This document shows positions 1 through 11,310 of a stretch of DNA of 64,000 bases, in pieces; the stretch's first letter is position 1; each line of letters begins with the position of its first letter. The notes below the pieces were generated by a model. The model was given only the letters and a program-made list of their open reading frames with translations. It did no database searches and was not told where the DNA came from. The stretch covers positions 5,364,501 through 5,428,500 of the forward strand of contig NC_136020.1 in the NCBI RefSeq assembly GCF_048128805.1, given 5' to 3'. Made by a program: the position numbers and the translations under genes. Source of the stretch: Centroberyx gerrardi. Taxonomy: Eukaryota > Chordata > Actinopteri > Beryciformes > Berycidae.

Positions 1-2147
1 GCCAGACAAAACCAAACACGTCTGAAAAAGATCTTGCTGGGTTCCGACTGGTCTGGAGTCATGAGTCTTCAACAACCCGTTCACACCACAGAATAATCCG
101 ACTGACTGTCGGGTTGAGTCAGGGCTGGGGGGCACTCGGGCCCCGGGATGGTCCAGTCAGGATTAGAATCGGTGTGAAAAATCAGCTAGAGTGACCTAGC
201 TTTTAGTAAGCCATTAGTCAGCACTAATGTCCTCCCCTCTAACCAATGTAGCTTTATTAGAATTGGCAGAGGGCCAGAAAACATGTTGCCTGGTCCACAA
301 TAACAATCTTCTGGAACGACAGATGTTGCATAATTCATGGGAATACCATGTAGGAATGTGATCGGAAACACAATCAAAGCAGGAAAACCTTCACCTCCCA
401 TGAGCAAAGATGGGAAGTTGTGTGCCAAAACGAAAGTCCTTTTTTAAAATAAGAAAACCCCAGAAAAAAATTTGAGCAAGACAGGACAGGCGCAAAAGTG
501 TGCCTGGGAGCCCATATCCATGCAGCTCAAGCAAAAATGTTGCAAATGCTGATTGACAGCACACACATACATGCAGTCACTCAAAAGACGTTCTCCCAAA
601 TTAGCTCCCTGAATGCCAGAAATAGAAGCAGACACAAGGTGCAAGATGCCCATGTCTTCAAGGCGTGTATGAGGCAATCGTTATTTCATTATCTGCTTAT
701 ACTGAGTAATGACCAGGTTAGAGTCCTTCCTGTGTGACTTTTTGAACAGTTTAGTTGTCAGTGCAACAACTGCAGTGCAGCTTATCATGGATCCAGCATG
801 CAGAATGTGCTGAGCAAGTTGGACCCGATTTGATTGTAGTGAGATGCAGACAACAACAAGCTGGGAGTGAGCACGCACATGCAGAAATTAAACGTGTCAG
901 CCAAGCTCACTCATACTTGGCCAGCAAATACAGAAAAAGCCACAGATACATGGCTGGTATGGGTTTAAAAAGGTATCTGTACAAAACCACATAAGCTAAT
1001 AAATGTGCACCAAGTTACTTGCCTGAAACAAGAAATACAAAGAAGAAAACCTGTACCTGTAACGGCACAGTTTGAGCAAAGATGAGAAGAAAATCTGTAC
1101 TTGTAAACGTACAGTTTTCTGTTCTCTCTTGGGTGGACTGAACGTGACGCCAAACTCCACTCAAAAACCTGATTATTAAATGTTGCCTGGATCGCAAAGG
1201 TGCATACCGCATAAAATATGACTTAAGACATTTTCTGAATCATTAGGGAGCCGCTGTTCAATTCGGCACACACCCAGTACACAAAGCTGCACCTATTTCA
1301 AAAAAAAATCTACTTTTAACACTGGTTCGAATGTTATTCCCACAATCTCCTTCCACCAAAATACACCGTGGTGGGCGGTAGCGAGAGCAGGAATCGAGTA
1401 TAAAAGTTGAGATTTTATTAAAATAAAGTGCTGCTTGTTGCATCATCTATATGCCAAAATTATCAGAAGACTGTTGCTTCATGTAAGGTCTTAAGTTATG
1501 TGCTACCAGGTATGTACCTTTGTCAAGAAGAAAGGCAACATTAAACTGCCAGAATTTTAAATGAATGTCGCGTTTCCATCTATCCATACAATAGAGAACG
1601 GCACGAATTGGAGATAGCCAAGTTATGCATATTCACCTGGGAACATTTAGCAAAAAGACAAAGCTATATGCTTCACTGTAGCAGTTAATTTAGCTAAGCT
1701 AACTTAGCTAGCTACAGTTGCCCAGGCCCTGGCTGAAATCCCCTGAGCCCGGGTAAAATGCAAATTCTCCGTCTGGAAGAGACACATTGGCCTTGATACA
1801 AAGAAAAATGAGCATAACTAATAAATATGTGCCGTTGGAGGCTATCTTGCCAACTTAGGACAGATAGCCACCAGCTGATGATGTAGCCAAATGTAGAGCT
1901 AACAGCACTGTAACCCTAGCATGTTATGTTTTGATCCATTCATTCACCGAGTGAGCTAGCTTATAATACAGGCAATTTGCAGCCCCTTTTCTGACTGCGC
2001 ACTTCATGTGTATTTATGCTTAGCAATGTAGATGCAGTGCTAAAGTATGGCTTGGTCTGGAATACCCATATATACCCATCAGTGACTTATTTCCCCCACG
2101 AAGTAGCAGGGCCCATTCCAGTCCTCCCACCTCTCCCATTTTCTTAC
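1..2147 (-). other. tnpo3: Intron 1 of tnpo3 (left-truncated)
   Basis: There is no coding exon here. At about 1,350-1,560 lies a copy of a dispersed repeat also found at 2,690-2,850 and 54,880-55,100. Short open frames in this stretch have no recognisable family content. Confidence 0.6.
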
Positions 2148-2267
2148 CGATCTCTGCAGCTCCCCAAGCCACACCGAGGCTCGCTCTTTGCCGGCGGGGT
2201 CCGGGTCGTGATACAGAGCCTGAACAGCCTGGTAAACAAGTGCCAGTGTGGGTTTGCCCCCTTCCAT
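2148..2267 (-). CDS. tnpo3: Transportin-3, first coding exon (partial gene)
   Basis: Transportin-3 is an importin-beta family nuclear import receptor that carries SR splicing factors into the nucleus. This 40-residue exon starts [20 protein letters not shown], continues [11 protein letters not shown] and WLGELQRS, and is nearly identical to the human TNPO3 N-terminus, the start of the first HEAT repeat. The exon ends after the TCG codon at a clear donor (GTAAGAA on the minus strand). The next exon is not found between position 1 and 2,147, so intron 1 fills the left end and the rest of the gene lies outside. In humans TNPO3 also sits near the short-wave opsin and calumenin, which supports the call. 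Reading through the donor gives an artificial longer frame that should be ignored. Confidence 0.93.
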
Positions 2268-2560
2268 AGCGCAGGTTAGATTTATGAATGTAAACGATAA
2301 GGTGATAATATGCTACCGACAGTAACGTTAGATGTATTTGAGCCGGATAGATTTCTAGTCGGTCCTTATGTCGACCGCCATCTCGCACAGGTTTCCCGCG
2401 TGCAACTACGATTCTGTTCCGTGAAGAAACATAAGCAGGAACCTAGCCCTGAAACGTTCCGCTCTGTCGTATGGAGAGAATGTCACACCCACCCAACTTC
2501 ATCCAGTCAAACATCCAGTTAAACGTCATCAAGTTTAATTTTGCCGTACTTAGGGCAACG
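2268..2560 (-). promoter_or_regulatory. tnpo3: tnpo3 5' UTR and promoter side
   Basis: This is the sequence just upstream of the tnpo3 start codon. It is moderately CpG-rich around 2,340-2,480 compared with the AT-rich flanks, as expected for a housekeeping promoter. I see no TATA box and cannot place the transcription start. The call is by position. Confidence 0.4.
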
Positions 2561-2689
2561 ACACAGACCTGGTAGAACGCTATTTGAATCCTTAATGAAT
2601 TCTTGGGGTTTTGCTAAAGTCGGCTATATAGACATTTCAATAAACAGCACTTTATTTCAATGAAATCTCATCTGTTAGAATTGATTCCC

Positions 2690-3340
2690 CCTGCTCGTTA
2701 CTGCCATCCTCGGTGTATTTTGATTGAATAATATCGTGGGAAATCGAGGCGAACCAAATATAACAGTTGATAATTTATTTAAGTAAGTGCTGCTTTGTGT
2801 TGGGTATATGCCGAATTGAAGAATGGCTCCCAACTATCCGTAAAAGGTCTTAAAGGGTAACTTCGGCATTTTTCAACCTGGACCCTATTTTCCCAACTTG
2901 TTGTGTCTAAGTAACTAATGGGGACAACAATTTTTGAAATTGGTCCAGTATTGAGCAAGATCCCGTCAGCCGGTAGCCGCGAAATGAGCTGCAATGTAAT
3001 CCGATGGGGCAAATGTGAACCGTCAATGTACGTCCACTAAAAGTGCTTGTTTTTGCCACTGACAGGCTCAGATTGTTATTATAAGTGTCTGACAACATTA
3101 TGGAAAGGACCCTACAGAGAAATTAAAAGTTTTTCTTTACCTTTCGCTTGATCCGGTCAAGCGAAATCTGAAGCGATCTCACTCAATACTGGACCAATTT
3201 CAAAAATTGTTGTCCCCTTTAGTCACTTAGACACAAAAAGATGGGGAAATAGGGTCCAGGTTGAAAAATACTGAAGTTACCCTTTAAGTCATGTTCCGCC
3301 CGGTATTTGCGTTTACGTTTTACACAAGGCAACATGAAAC
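2690..3340 (+). repeat. Dispersed repeat copy split by a TTAA MITE
   Basis: The flanks (2,690-2,849 and 3,288-3,340) belong to a dispersed family with other copies at about 1,350-1,560 and 54,880-55,100. All three share the run AAGTG(T/C)TGCTT, then a TATGCC motif, then GTAAAAGGTCT or a close variant. In this copy the family is interrupted at a TTAA by the MITE listed next. The family is not named here; it is probably an old non-autonomous transposon. Confidence 0.55.
2850..3287. mobile_element. Foldback MITE with TTAA target duplication
   Basis: The element has two long inverted arms, about 2,854-2,962 and 3,173-3,283, that are close reverse complements. Both ends read AGGGTAACTTC inward. 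The element is flanked on both sides by TTAA (2,850-2,853 and 3,284-3,287). TTAA duplication is typical of piggyBac and Kolobok superfamily elements. The interior (about 210 bp) holds no transposase, so this is a non-autonomous element. The superfamily is inference; the inverted arms and TTAA are read directly. Confidence 0.8.
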
Positions 3341-3751
3341 TGAAAGACTTTTGAATAGACTTTGGCGTGACGTTCTGCTAAAATGAACTTAAATGGGGGG
3401 AATGGGTTAGAAAAAGGATAAACAACAAACAGATACAGTATATTGCACTAAAATATTTTGTAGTTTTTATTGTAAAGAAAGATGTTACAATGTATCATTG
3501 GCAAAAATACACATAGTCTTTGTATTGTGTATCAATTTACCACTAGATGTCAGCAAAGTACATACTACGAACTGGAGCAAGAGTTTTGTCACAAAGGTTG
3601 CACATAAAGACACCATGACAATTTAATAATCCCAGTGGGGAAATTGGGTCATGTTATTATATTATAGGCTTATTATGTTTATATTATAGATGTACCTGTT
3701 TTTGAATACATTCTCTCTTACTTGGAGAGAATGTGATAGACTACGCAGAAG

Positions 3752-3835
3752 CAGTGGTTCTCAAAGTGGGGTGGGGAGACCACCAGGGGTCCCTGAGTGG
3801 GCTCCAGGGGCTCCCCCCAGCAAAATGACTTACAG
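3752..3835 (+). mobile_element. hAT-like repeat fragment (GTGGTTCTCAAA end)
   Basis: It begins AGCAGTGGTTCTCAAAGTGG and runs into a GGGGTC/CCAGGGGTCC-rich segment. This is the usual terminal sequence of a widespread vertebrate hAT (Charlie-like) repeat. No other end was found, so it is a fragment. A related piece in the opposite orientation is at 53,590-53,665. Confidence 0.5.
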
Positions 3836-3867
3836 TTAAATTTCATTACTACTTCACTCCCCACAAG

Positions 3868-3990
3868 GTGGCAGGACAGCCAAGTGGTTGGTGAGACCGT
3901 CCGGGTTTGATCCACTTTGTGGGTCGTACCTTTCAAAGCATCCTTGAGCAGGATACTTATCTCCTATCCAACAAGAAGGATAAAAGAGAA
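3868..3990 (+). mobile_element. tRNA-derived SINE head
   Basis: It contains an A-box-like stretch (CAGCCAAGTGGTTGGTGAG) and a B-box-like GGGTTTGATCC at the spacing of a tRNA promoter. These are followed by the SINE body motif CATCCTTGAGCAGGATACTT. It does not fold as a proper tRNA and lacks an acceptor stem, so it is read as a SINE, not a tRNA gene. Confidence 0.55.
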
Positions 3991-4084
3991 ATGACCCCCT
4001 CAAAATCAAACCCTTAGCACAAAAGAATATATAAGACTATAATGACTATTTTGATCAGAGGCTTCATTCTCCCCATTGTTACCT

Positions 4085-4990
4085 CCCAGTGGTGGAAAGA
4101 GTAATAGAATTTCCTACTCAAGTAGAAGTATTGTTACTTTGCTGATATTTTACTTAAGTAGACACAAAAGTACTGGTGTAAAAATCTACTGAAGTAACAG
4201 TAAAAAGTAGCTTATTTAAAATGCCCTCAGAGTTACTGAGTTCCTTTTTAGAAAAGAGAACGTTGTCAGCTGTGATCTTTTCCATGCAACTCTAAAAGGA
4301 CGAGAGGACAGAGTTCAAACTAGATTCTTTTCATTGGAAAAATGAGAAATTACAAAATTAAGCAAAGTAAAGCCACATTATTCTTCTCTTCAATTCAATT
4401 CAATTCAAAAACTTTATTGTCCCACTAGGAAATTGGTTTGCAGCCAGGGGTAAGGGAATTACACAAATAAAAACAGATGACAATAACAAAACACAATACA
4501 GCATTCATGATCAAACATTAGGAACAGCAACAAGACAATAAATACACAAACTCCTGTCAAAGGGGAAATACAGTGAGTATACAAAGGCTATTTATTATTA
4601 AGCCTGTCAATAGCCACAGAAACAAAGGAGACCTTATGTCTCTTAGTCCTTCTAGCAGGCACCCTGAAACGGCGGCCTGAGGGCAGGAGCTCAAACTCCT
4701 TCTGCAGGGGATGGTCAGGACAAACCAGAATGGAATTGGCCATCCTGAGGACCTGCTTATTATAAATCTCCATGAGCTGGGCCTGACTCACTCTTCTTTG
4801 CTGATTGACCATTCACTGTGAATCTCTGTAATGGATGTGATTTAAAATGTAGTGAAGTACAATACTTCAGCAGAAACGTACTTAAGCAAAAGTACAATTA
4901 CTGACTTTAAAAAATACTCCAAAGAGTACAAAAACACAAAAAAAGCAACTCAATTGCAGTAACGTGAGTGTTACTTCCCTATAGAGACAG
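4085..4990. mobile_element. AGTACT-rich DNA repeat interrupted by a LINE tail
   Basis: The left part (about 4,085-4,225) and right part (about 4,845-4,985) both have the TACTCAAGTA / ACTTAAGTA-rich composition of a common teleost repeat that opens AGTGGTGGAAAGAGTA. Between them sits the LINE-derived segment listed next. The simplest reading is one old repeat split by a later insertion. Exact ends are uncertain. Confidence 0.5.
4385..4812 (-). mobile_element. 3' end of a LINE (reverse-transcriptase element)
   Basis: On the minus strand, residues such as HPLQKEFELLPSGRRFRVP and RRTKRHKVSFV match the C-terminal tail seen in fish L2/jockey-like LINE ORF2 proteins. The element ends at the left in a short TTGAA tandem tail (about 4,389-4,408), as expected for a LINE 3' end. 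Only the last 75 or so codons survive, so it is a 5'-truncated copy. The family name is from memory of similar sequences. Confidence 0.6.
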
Positions 4991-4999
4991 TTATGAAAT

Positions 5000-6650
5000 T
5001 CTGTGCAGTCATATCTGTGGTGGCATGGTAGTGTTCAGGCTGCAGATCACTTCCAGACTCAGGTCGTATCATACCCATGCATCTGACACTCAACAGCTTG
5101 GTTATGATACAAGCCCGGGTCTGGCAGTGACTTCTCCCTCCTCTCTTGGCCTTTGTCGTCTCCTTTTTGTCTCAAACGTCATCTGCTTTCTTCTTATTTC
5201 TCAGACGATCCGGGTGAATAAGTGCATGTCGCTGTGCGGAAACAGGAAAAAATTGTTCACGTTGCCATAAAACCAATGCACAAATGCAGCAATGAAAGCC
5301 ATTTTTACAATACATTCAAGTGATGTAGTGTCAATGGAGTGCAGTCTGCAAATTTGAGATAGATAAACGTGAAAATGACAAAAATGATAATAATAATAAA
5401 AGTTTGGCTTTAGAATTTAACGTTTAAACAAGACAAATATAAGTGAAGTAATACTAAACACTAGAAATGAAAACAAAAAAACATACCTTTGTATTTTGTC
5501 ATATTTTCTGTATTTCTAGGAGATTTTCTCTGGCACTTTCCTCTGCACTTGTCCTGCAAAGGAAAAGAGAAAGGCATGAAGAGAAGATGAAGAGTTTCTG
5601 AATGAGGAAGAACAGGAGTGGAGGTGTTTTTAAAAAAAAAAGAGCAGGGGGGGCAAAGAAGGGGAGGAGGCGATTTACTTGTTATCCCTCTCTTTATCCC
5701 TCTCCTTATCCTTCCCCAGATTAGCTGTTCTTCACTTATCTGAGTTTAGACTGTAGTTTGCGCAGTCTTTTGGCTCTAATCCCATGTTATAGCACTGTTT
5801 TGGCTGGGATTTGGAGGATTGACCAGGTAAATCTTATATATCCAGATTAGAGCTCATCCCAGTGGTGGGGGTATTCTTAAGATTCCAGTTTGCTCTAGCA
5901 GGGTGGATGGTTATGGGCCTGCTTGGCATGACAGTTTGTAGGTTAGAGGGTTTCACATGGAAGCTCAAAAGAAAGGCCACAGGGAACAAATGCAGGATAT
6001 TTAAGTGGCTGCCACCTGCTATCCTTATTATGAAGCCTTTGAAATGAGGCCAACTTCTATATAGTTTATAGCTGTGGTGCTTTCATTCAGTCATTCAGTT
6101 CAAAAAGCACATAAAAAACTGTAATTTGTTGAAGTGGAAACAGTCACATTACAGTATCTAAGTCTAAATATGATACACATTTTTAATGGTAGAGTGTATT
6201 ACTTCATATTTAGCCTTCAAAAGAAACCCTTTTTCACAAAATGAATGGTTGTTCAAAAATCTGTGATGGTATTATTGGTTGGAATTTGTATGTATGCCTG
6301 AACCGCTGAAAATACATTATTTTCCGGTAAGTAAAAGTAATGGGATTTTGATATAAAAGTGCAAGAAAATGTAAATTTTGAATTTGGTATTTCATGTTAA
6401 ATAGGTGTACGTTATGATATGGAGAAGTCATGTTTCACTTCATTGTAACTTTATATTCATCTTGTAAAATAACCCCAGAGCATGAATCGACAAAAACTAA
6501 TCTAAGACTTCTTCCTGCAGGCAGCCAGCTGGCCTGCTGCTGAACTGTATTGTTCCTCCTAGTTAGAATGAAATACTAGAAGGAACATTTTCATTTCTTT
6601 ATGAGAATTAACATTTTTTGTTCCATGTCTCTAAAGCCATGTCTCTCTCC
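5000..6650. other. No gene recognised
   Basis: AT-rich intergenic DNA. The open frames here (for example 5,862-6,047) show no family features, no splice context and no counterpart of SWS1 exon 1. Confidence 0.5.
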
Positions 6651-6659
6651 CTCTCCCAG

Positions 6660-8648
6660 TTGGTCCTTGGTTGTCCTTGGCTTTGAAAGATATGCAGATA
6701 ATGCAGCCATCTGTAACACTTTTGAATATTCAAATGTCGGAATGATCTGGTTGAAGGATAACATTCACACTCATAGAAAGTCAGAGGAATGGCACGTGTC
6801 ACACCGCCTGTCAACAGGTACCAAGACACTTCATTTAAATATTTCACAGGAATAACAATTTTATCCTGTCTCAAAGCCTGTCTCAATGCAGCACACACAC
6901 ATACATATACACACACACACACATGCTGGAATAGGCTCCAGCCCCCCACGACCCTGAAAACAGATAAGCAGGTAGAGAAAATGAATGAGTCAATCAATTA
7001 TTTTATTTATCTCAAAAAGTGATTTTAAACACTCATGTAAGTCAATAACTTTCACAGTTACCAATCTCTCATTAGGTTCCAGCATAGAGATATGGCTCAA
7101 CATTCAGGACAGATGTCATTTACATAACCTCTGTATTGCGAGAGCTTTGTATCGCACAGAGTGATCTATGTATAAACTGATTTTGCTCTTTGCAAGATGT
7201 TAAAATGCGACTGAAAATACTTACTTTAAAATGAATGAGACAAGTGAGACATGAGATGCAAAATTGGATTTTGTGATTAAATTTCATCATTATCTTTTTA
7301 CTTGTTTCTTCGTAAGGGTTCAGTTGTACAATGCGATCCTAATTGTTTTGGAGCTATAATAGTCCCAATAAACAAGCATTAAATCTCTCTATTGTATCAT
7401 TTATATTGATTAACAATATAAATGCCACCCAGTATGATTTATATATGGTGTCTATACACTACTACACCAGACTCATACACTCTATCTGTATTTTTTCAGG
7501 TTTTTCAGATTGTATTGTATTTGATTCCATTAGATATCAGTGATTGCTCTTGAATTTCTATCTTTTTCTATGACCAGATAAAAGCCCCAGCTTGCATACA
7601 TGTGTTCTACAAATAAATCTGCAATCTACAACATTATTTTTGAATAAAGCTTTTATTTAGCCATTTAGCCAATTAGCTTTTATTTGTGTCTGTCTCAGTA
7701 TGTTATTCTGTAGGACACTAGCCAACCACACACAGACACTAAGTGGTAAATTGATTGATTGGTATAACCAGATTGGTTAATTACTTGTTAAACAACAGTT
7801 TGTGAAAGGTATAGGGAGAATCGTTGCCTCTAGTCTGCTTTTTCTTATCCTATATGTTCAGAACTCAATATGTTTCCTTTATATTTTGTCTTTGCTGCTC
7901 ATGTACAAATATTCAATTTTTATGTGACAGATTGTTGGAACCTACATAAGACTCTTTTAGCCATCTATTAGAGCCACCAGTTCAACCAAGGCAGCTCAAC
8001 ACAGGAAATTAGTCAGCTATTTGGGTAGGACAAGTGTGGATTCATCACTGCAGAGCACAATGTTGTTCTCTCTCCACTCTTTTTCTCAACTGCAAAAACT
8101 ACTACTCTTTTGCTCTTACTATGCTATCACTCTCTCCACCTATACATATAACCCAAATGATCACACTTTCAAGCTAAGTAGATATAACCATACACCCACT
8201 TGTGATTGAATTTCATAGATTTTGACTGAGAACTGATCATTTCGCCACCAATACAACCAATCAATTTTGTTTGTTAGCTGCTAACCATAGTATCTGGTTA
8301 GCTATCATTGTCGACATAAACACATCTGAAATGTGCCCTAGCTAATGTATCTAGTTGTGGCAAGTAATTGCATGTTAACTAACATTTTGCTAGCGCTAGC
8401 TAACGCTTTGCTAAATTAGCTTGTTGGCCATATAGCTAGCTAACAGCCAAAAAACAACTGTTGGTTCAGATTAACTGACCTGACTCTTCTCAAGGTACAA
8501 CCCGCATTCCATTGTGGTTCTAATATTCAGTGTATTGAATGCACACATTAATGCTCTGACTGGTTTTCCCCTCTTCAGTTCATCATGGAGACGATGTTTG
8601 GGAAGAAGAGATGAGGCCTCTGAAGTTTTCTCCAAGACTAAGACCTCT
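6660..8648 (+). pseudogene. SWS1 opsin pseudogene (exon 2, part of exon 3, exon 5 remnants)
   Basis: Three remnants in the right order and orientation match the intact UV opsin about 5 kb downstream. Exon 2 remnant: 6,660-6,817, preceded by an AG and ended by a GT, encoding SWSLVVLGFERY where the intact gene has [12 protein letters not shown]. It is about 158 bp against 169 bp, with lost bases at its start and small indels. A weaker exon 3 remnant lies at about 8,021-8,145. Exon 5 remnant: 8,579-8,648, preceded by CTCTTCAG, with a 9-bp deletion near its start and a stop codon after FIMETMFGKKR. Exons 1 and 4 were not found. Because introns separate the pieces, this is a decayed tandem duplicate, not a retrocopy. 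It cannot make an opsin. Confidence 0.8.
6895..7000 (+). repeat. AC microsatellite and degenerate repeat tail
   Basis: An interrupted AC run (6,893-6,922) is followed by GCTGGAATAGGCTCCAGCCC and a decayed AAATGAATGAG tail. This is the common fish repeat ending of GGCTCCAGCCCCC...AAATGGATGGA type. It lies inside what would be intron 2 of the SWS1 pseudogene. Confidence 0.6.
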
Positions 8649-8649
8649 A

Positions 8650-10640
8650 TATATAGCTACAATATATTTTAAGGGAAGTACATTTGATAGCCATTCCATT
8701 AATTGAAACAAGTCCCAATGAATAATTACCAATTATGAAACGTAAGATAACAGTGACTGTGGTTATGGGAACACGCCCTGCCAAGACCTTACAGTGACCT
8801 CGCTACAGTGACAAGAAACACACTAATTAAACTAATTGGCTATGATTCAGCCTAATCCATTTCAATTACCACCGCTGCTGTTAGCTAACTCCACCTATCA
8901 CTGGGCCTTGACAGCACATCCTTATAGTAAATGGATTATATGCGAGAAGTTAAAACGTTGCTTTTGAAATGCAGCAAGACATCCTTGATCCAAGGAGGTT
9001 TTATGCATTTCAGTGTATATTACGTTTCCGTATCATATTGTTGAACTATAATACACTTGGACTGAAGTAGCCCTTGCTTTTCAGTGGCTAGATGTTACAT
9101 AAAGTTGAAGATAAGAAAAGTACACTCACTTTTGAAGTATACTGACACCTTTTTTTAAATCCATTTTACATCATACAAACAACAAATGGATGAACAGAGA
9201 AGATATATCTAAATTTTCTCTCCACAATCACAGACTGTTCAAATGTGTCCATATGAAATATGATTCCTGAACTTAAAATTTTCAGTGTTTCCATGGTCAG
9301 TCAATTTAAAAGCTGTAATTGATATGATAAGAGTGCAGATATTACAATGCAAAAGATAGATTTTACCATTACAGTTCATATCCTGGATACAGTTTTTTGT
9401 ACTGCTGCAAAGTTGCCCTAACAAGTCTTTGAAAAAGAAAATTTGTAATGTCTCAAATTTCATGACTGATTTCATGAATGATTTGAATATGGCTCAAAAA
9501 AAAAGTCTCACTTTGTTAGATTGTAATGTTAGATCATCAATTAACTCAAAAGAAAGGAAATCTGATGTAACCAATGAGTCGGAGAATACTAACTAGACTC
9601 CACTGACTGCATCCCAGTGTAATTGGAGTTTGTAATTAATGACTTAATTGCTTGATTGATTTGGTTAAATGAGAGTTTACAGGGTTAATTTAATTGACAA
9701 ACCTTGTATTTGACTCTGCCATGTCATTCCCTGCCAATTGTTCTGCTCTCAGGCAGGGTTAAGGAGCTAAGCCGCTTCAAGATAATGAAAATTGGATTGC
9801 ACAGTGATAATTGAGTGACCAGCTCAAGATGTCGCATGTCATCCCCCCTCCCTCTCCCTCTTCCTTCCTGTTCTCTTCACTGTTAAACTGTCAAATACAG
9901 GCAAAAAAGGTAGGTAGCATTGTACTTCACTTCAAATTCCTAAAACTACCTTGACATGACCTGTATATTATTGACACGTAGTGTGTACTGTGCTAATATC
10001 TTGGAGGCACTGTACATATTCAAATAACTCATCAATCATCAACATCACAACTTCAGTTGTAACCCACTTACCAAACACATTAAATACATAAAAATCCTCA
10101 GAATTCAGTATCTCCTATCTTCTGCAGTCAATTCAATATAGGTAATGTGCCTTTAATGGCAATTTGCTTTATAGAACTTTTAGAAGTTTGGAATGCTATT
10201 TCCAAATGCCACAAAAGATTGTTCTCTCAGTGAGGATGTTAAAAGACACAGAACACATGACACATTAATTTTCCACAGTAGGCTACAAAGATTCTACCTT
10301 CAATACAAAGGCTAATTTTTCCAAATTCCAAATTCTAAAGAAAACTTTCAATAGTCTTTTTAGTACACAAGAGACCAATTTAATAACCACTCTTTAAAAA
10401 TATAAGAGCAACAGTTCATGTATAAGGGATATGATTTGGATTTTTTTTGCTCTGATTAAGAAAAATACTGAAAACTAGTTTGAGCATCTATTTATTTAAT
10501 TTTACAAAATGAAACCACCACCCTCTCCAATTTTTAATAGACCAAAACAGATCCCACTTCTGCTCTCCTCAGTGAGGTGCTATCCTATGATTTAATGTAC
10601 TGTATGTATTTGCGATATGATCTTTATACATTTCATTTAA
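8650..10640. other. Intergenic DNA upstream of the UV opsin; homeodomain-site-rich block at 9,590-9,850
   Basis: No coding exon is visible. At 8,820-8,880 and 9,600-9,850 there are dense TAATTA, TTAATT, ATTGATT and GATAATT motifs around a non-repetitive stretch. Photoreceptor and other homeodomain factors bind such motifs, so this could be an enhancer, but the AT-rich background makes chance matches likely. Confidence 0.35.
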
Positions 10641-10644
10641 TTGT

Positions 10645-10960
10645 TCAGTTATGTTTTTTGTAACTTAATTCTTCATGTAAAGGCAGTATTGCATCCCAGA
10701 GTTTCCTTACCATGGAATAGGTGCTGTGAAGAAAACAGCTGCTAACCCAAAAGAGTTTAGTATTGGTTTCAATGGAGAGATTTAGTGTCCCATAGTCTAA
10801 ATACTGTTTAAGAGTTTTTACCACCCTAAAAGAATAAACACTGAAGTCTTTTGCATGAAATATGTTCAATATGTTTAAATTGAAACAAAATATTGTCTAT
10901 CAGTGACTTAAATCTAAAAATACTGGTATTGGTATCTTCAAAACCCCATATAAGTTGAAC
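10645..10960 (-). repeat. Dispersed repeat, family with CTCTCCATTGAAAC core
   Basis: On the minus strand it carries the core GGGACACTAAATCTCTCCAT, plus a TACTGGTATTGGTAT...TCAAAACCCCATAT segment on the plus side. The same family recurs at 15,225-15,365, 26,995-27,070, 30,425-30,540, 32,580-32,750, 35,215-35,510, 37,660-37,910, 39,930-40,150 and 63,386-63,510. Confidence 0.6.
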
Positions 10961-11214
10961 CATCGTATATATAAATCTATACATATATAATGATGTGTAT
11001 TACAGTATGTGATATTAACCCATGTAAAAGTGGATCCTGCATATATTCTAAGTCCCTTTCTTTCCAATCCTTCCCTGATTCTTACTGCCAGCTCTAAATG
11101 GGATTATACTGTTGTGCGGACGACACCCGTAGACGGAAGGCGAATGTGACGACAGCAACTTAAGCCCAAAATTTGTCCCAGCAATACGATCAGGAGATCT
11201 TCAAGGGAAGCTTG

Positions 11215-11310
11215 CCCCATCTGTAATCTTCAGCTTAAGTGGTTTATGACTGTTTAAAAAGGGGCAACATGAGGGAGCCGCATAGATAGCCGCATAGCCA
11301 AGGAGCCAAG
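11215..11310 (+). promoter_or_regulatory. opn1sw1: opn1sw1 core promoter and 5' UTR
   Basis: A TATA-like TTTAAAAA is at 11,253-11,260, about 50 bases before the start codon. A TAATC (11,224-11,228), the core of the CRX/OTX photoreceptor site, lies about 25 bases upstream of it. The arrangement fits a photoreceptor gene promoter. No transcript evidence is available. Confidence 0.5.

Noticed and set aside
2020-2388. A 122-codon minus-strand frame over the tnpo3 first exon
   Set aside because: It is in a different frame from the clear TNPO3 N-terminus and crosses the donor site.
3868-3920. tRNA gene
   Set aside because: A- and B-box-like words are present, but the acceptor stem does not pair and SINE body sequence follows. 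It is read as a tRNA-derived SINE.
5862-6047. Possible missing exon 1 of the SWS1 pseudogene
   Set aside because: The translated frame has some hydrophobic residues but no match to the SWS1 N-terminus or first two membrane segments.
6601-6855. An 84-codon frame containing SWSLVVLGFERY as a possible gene
   Set aside because: Only the opsin-like core matches. The rest is intron and shifted frame, and the other opsin exons are missing or broken, so it is a pseudogene piece.
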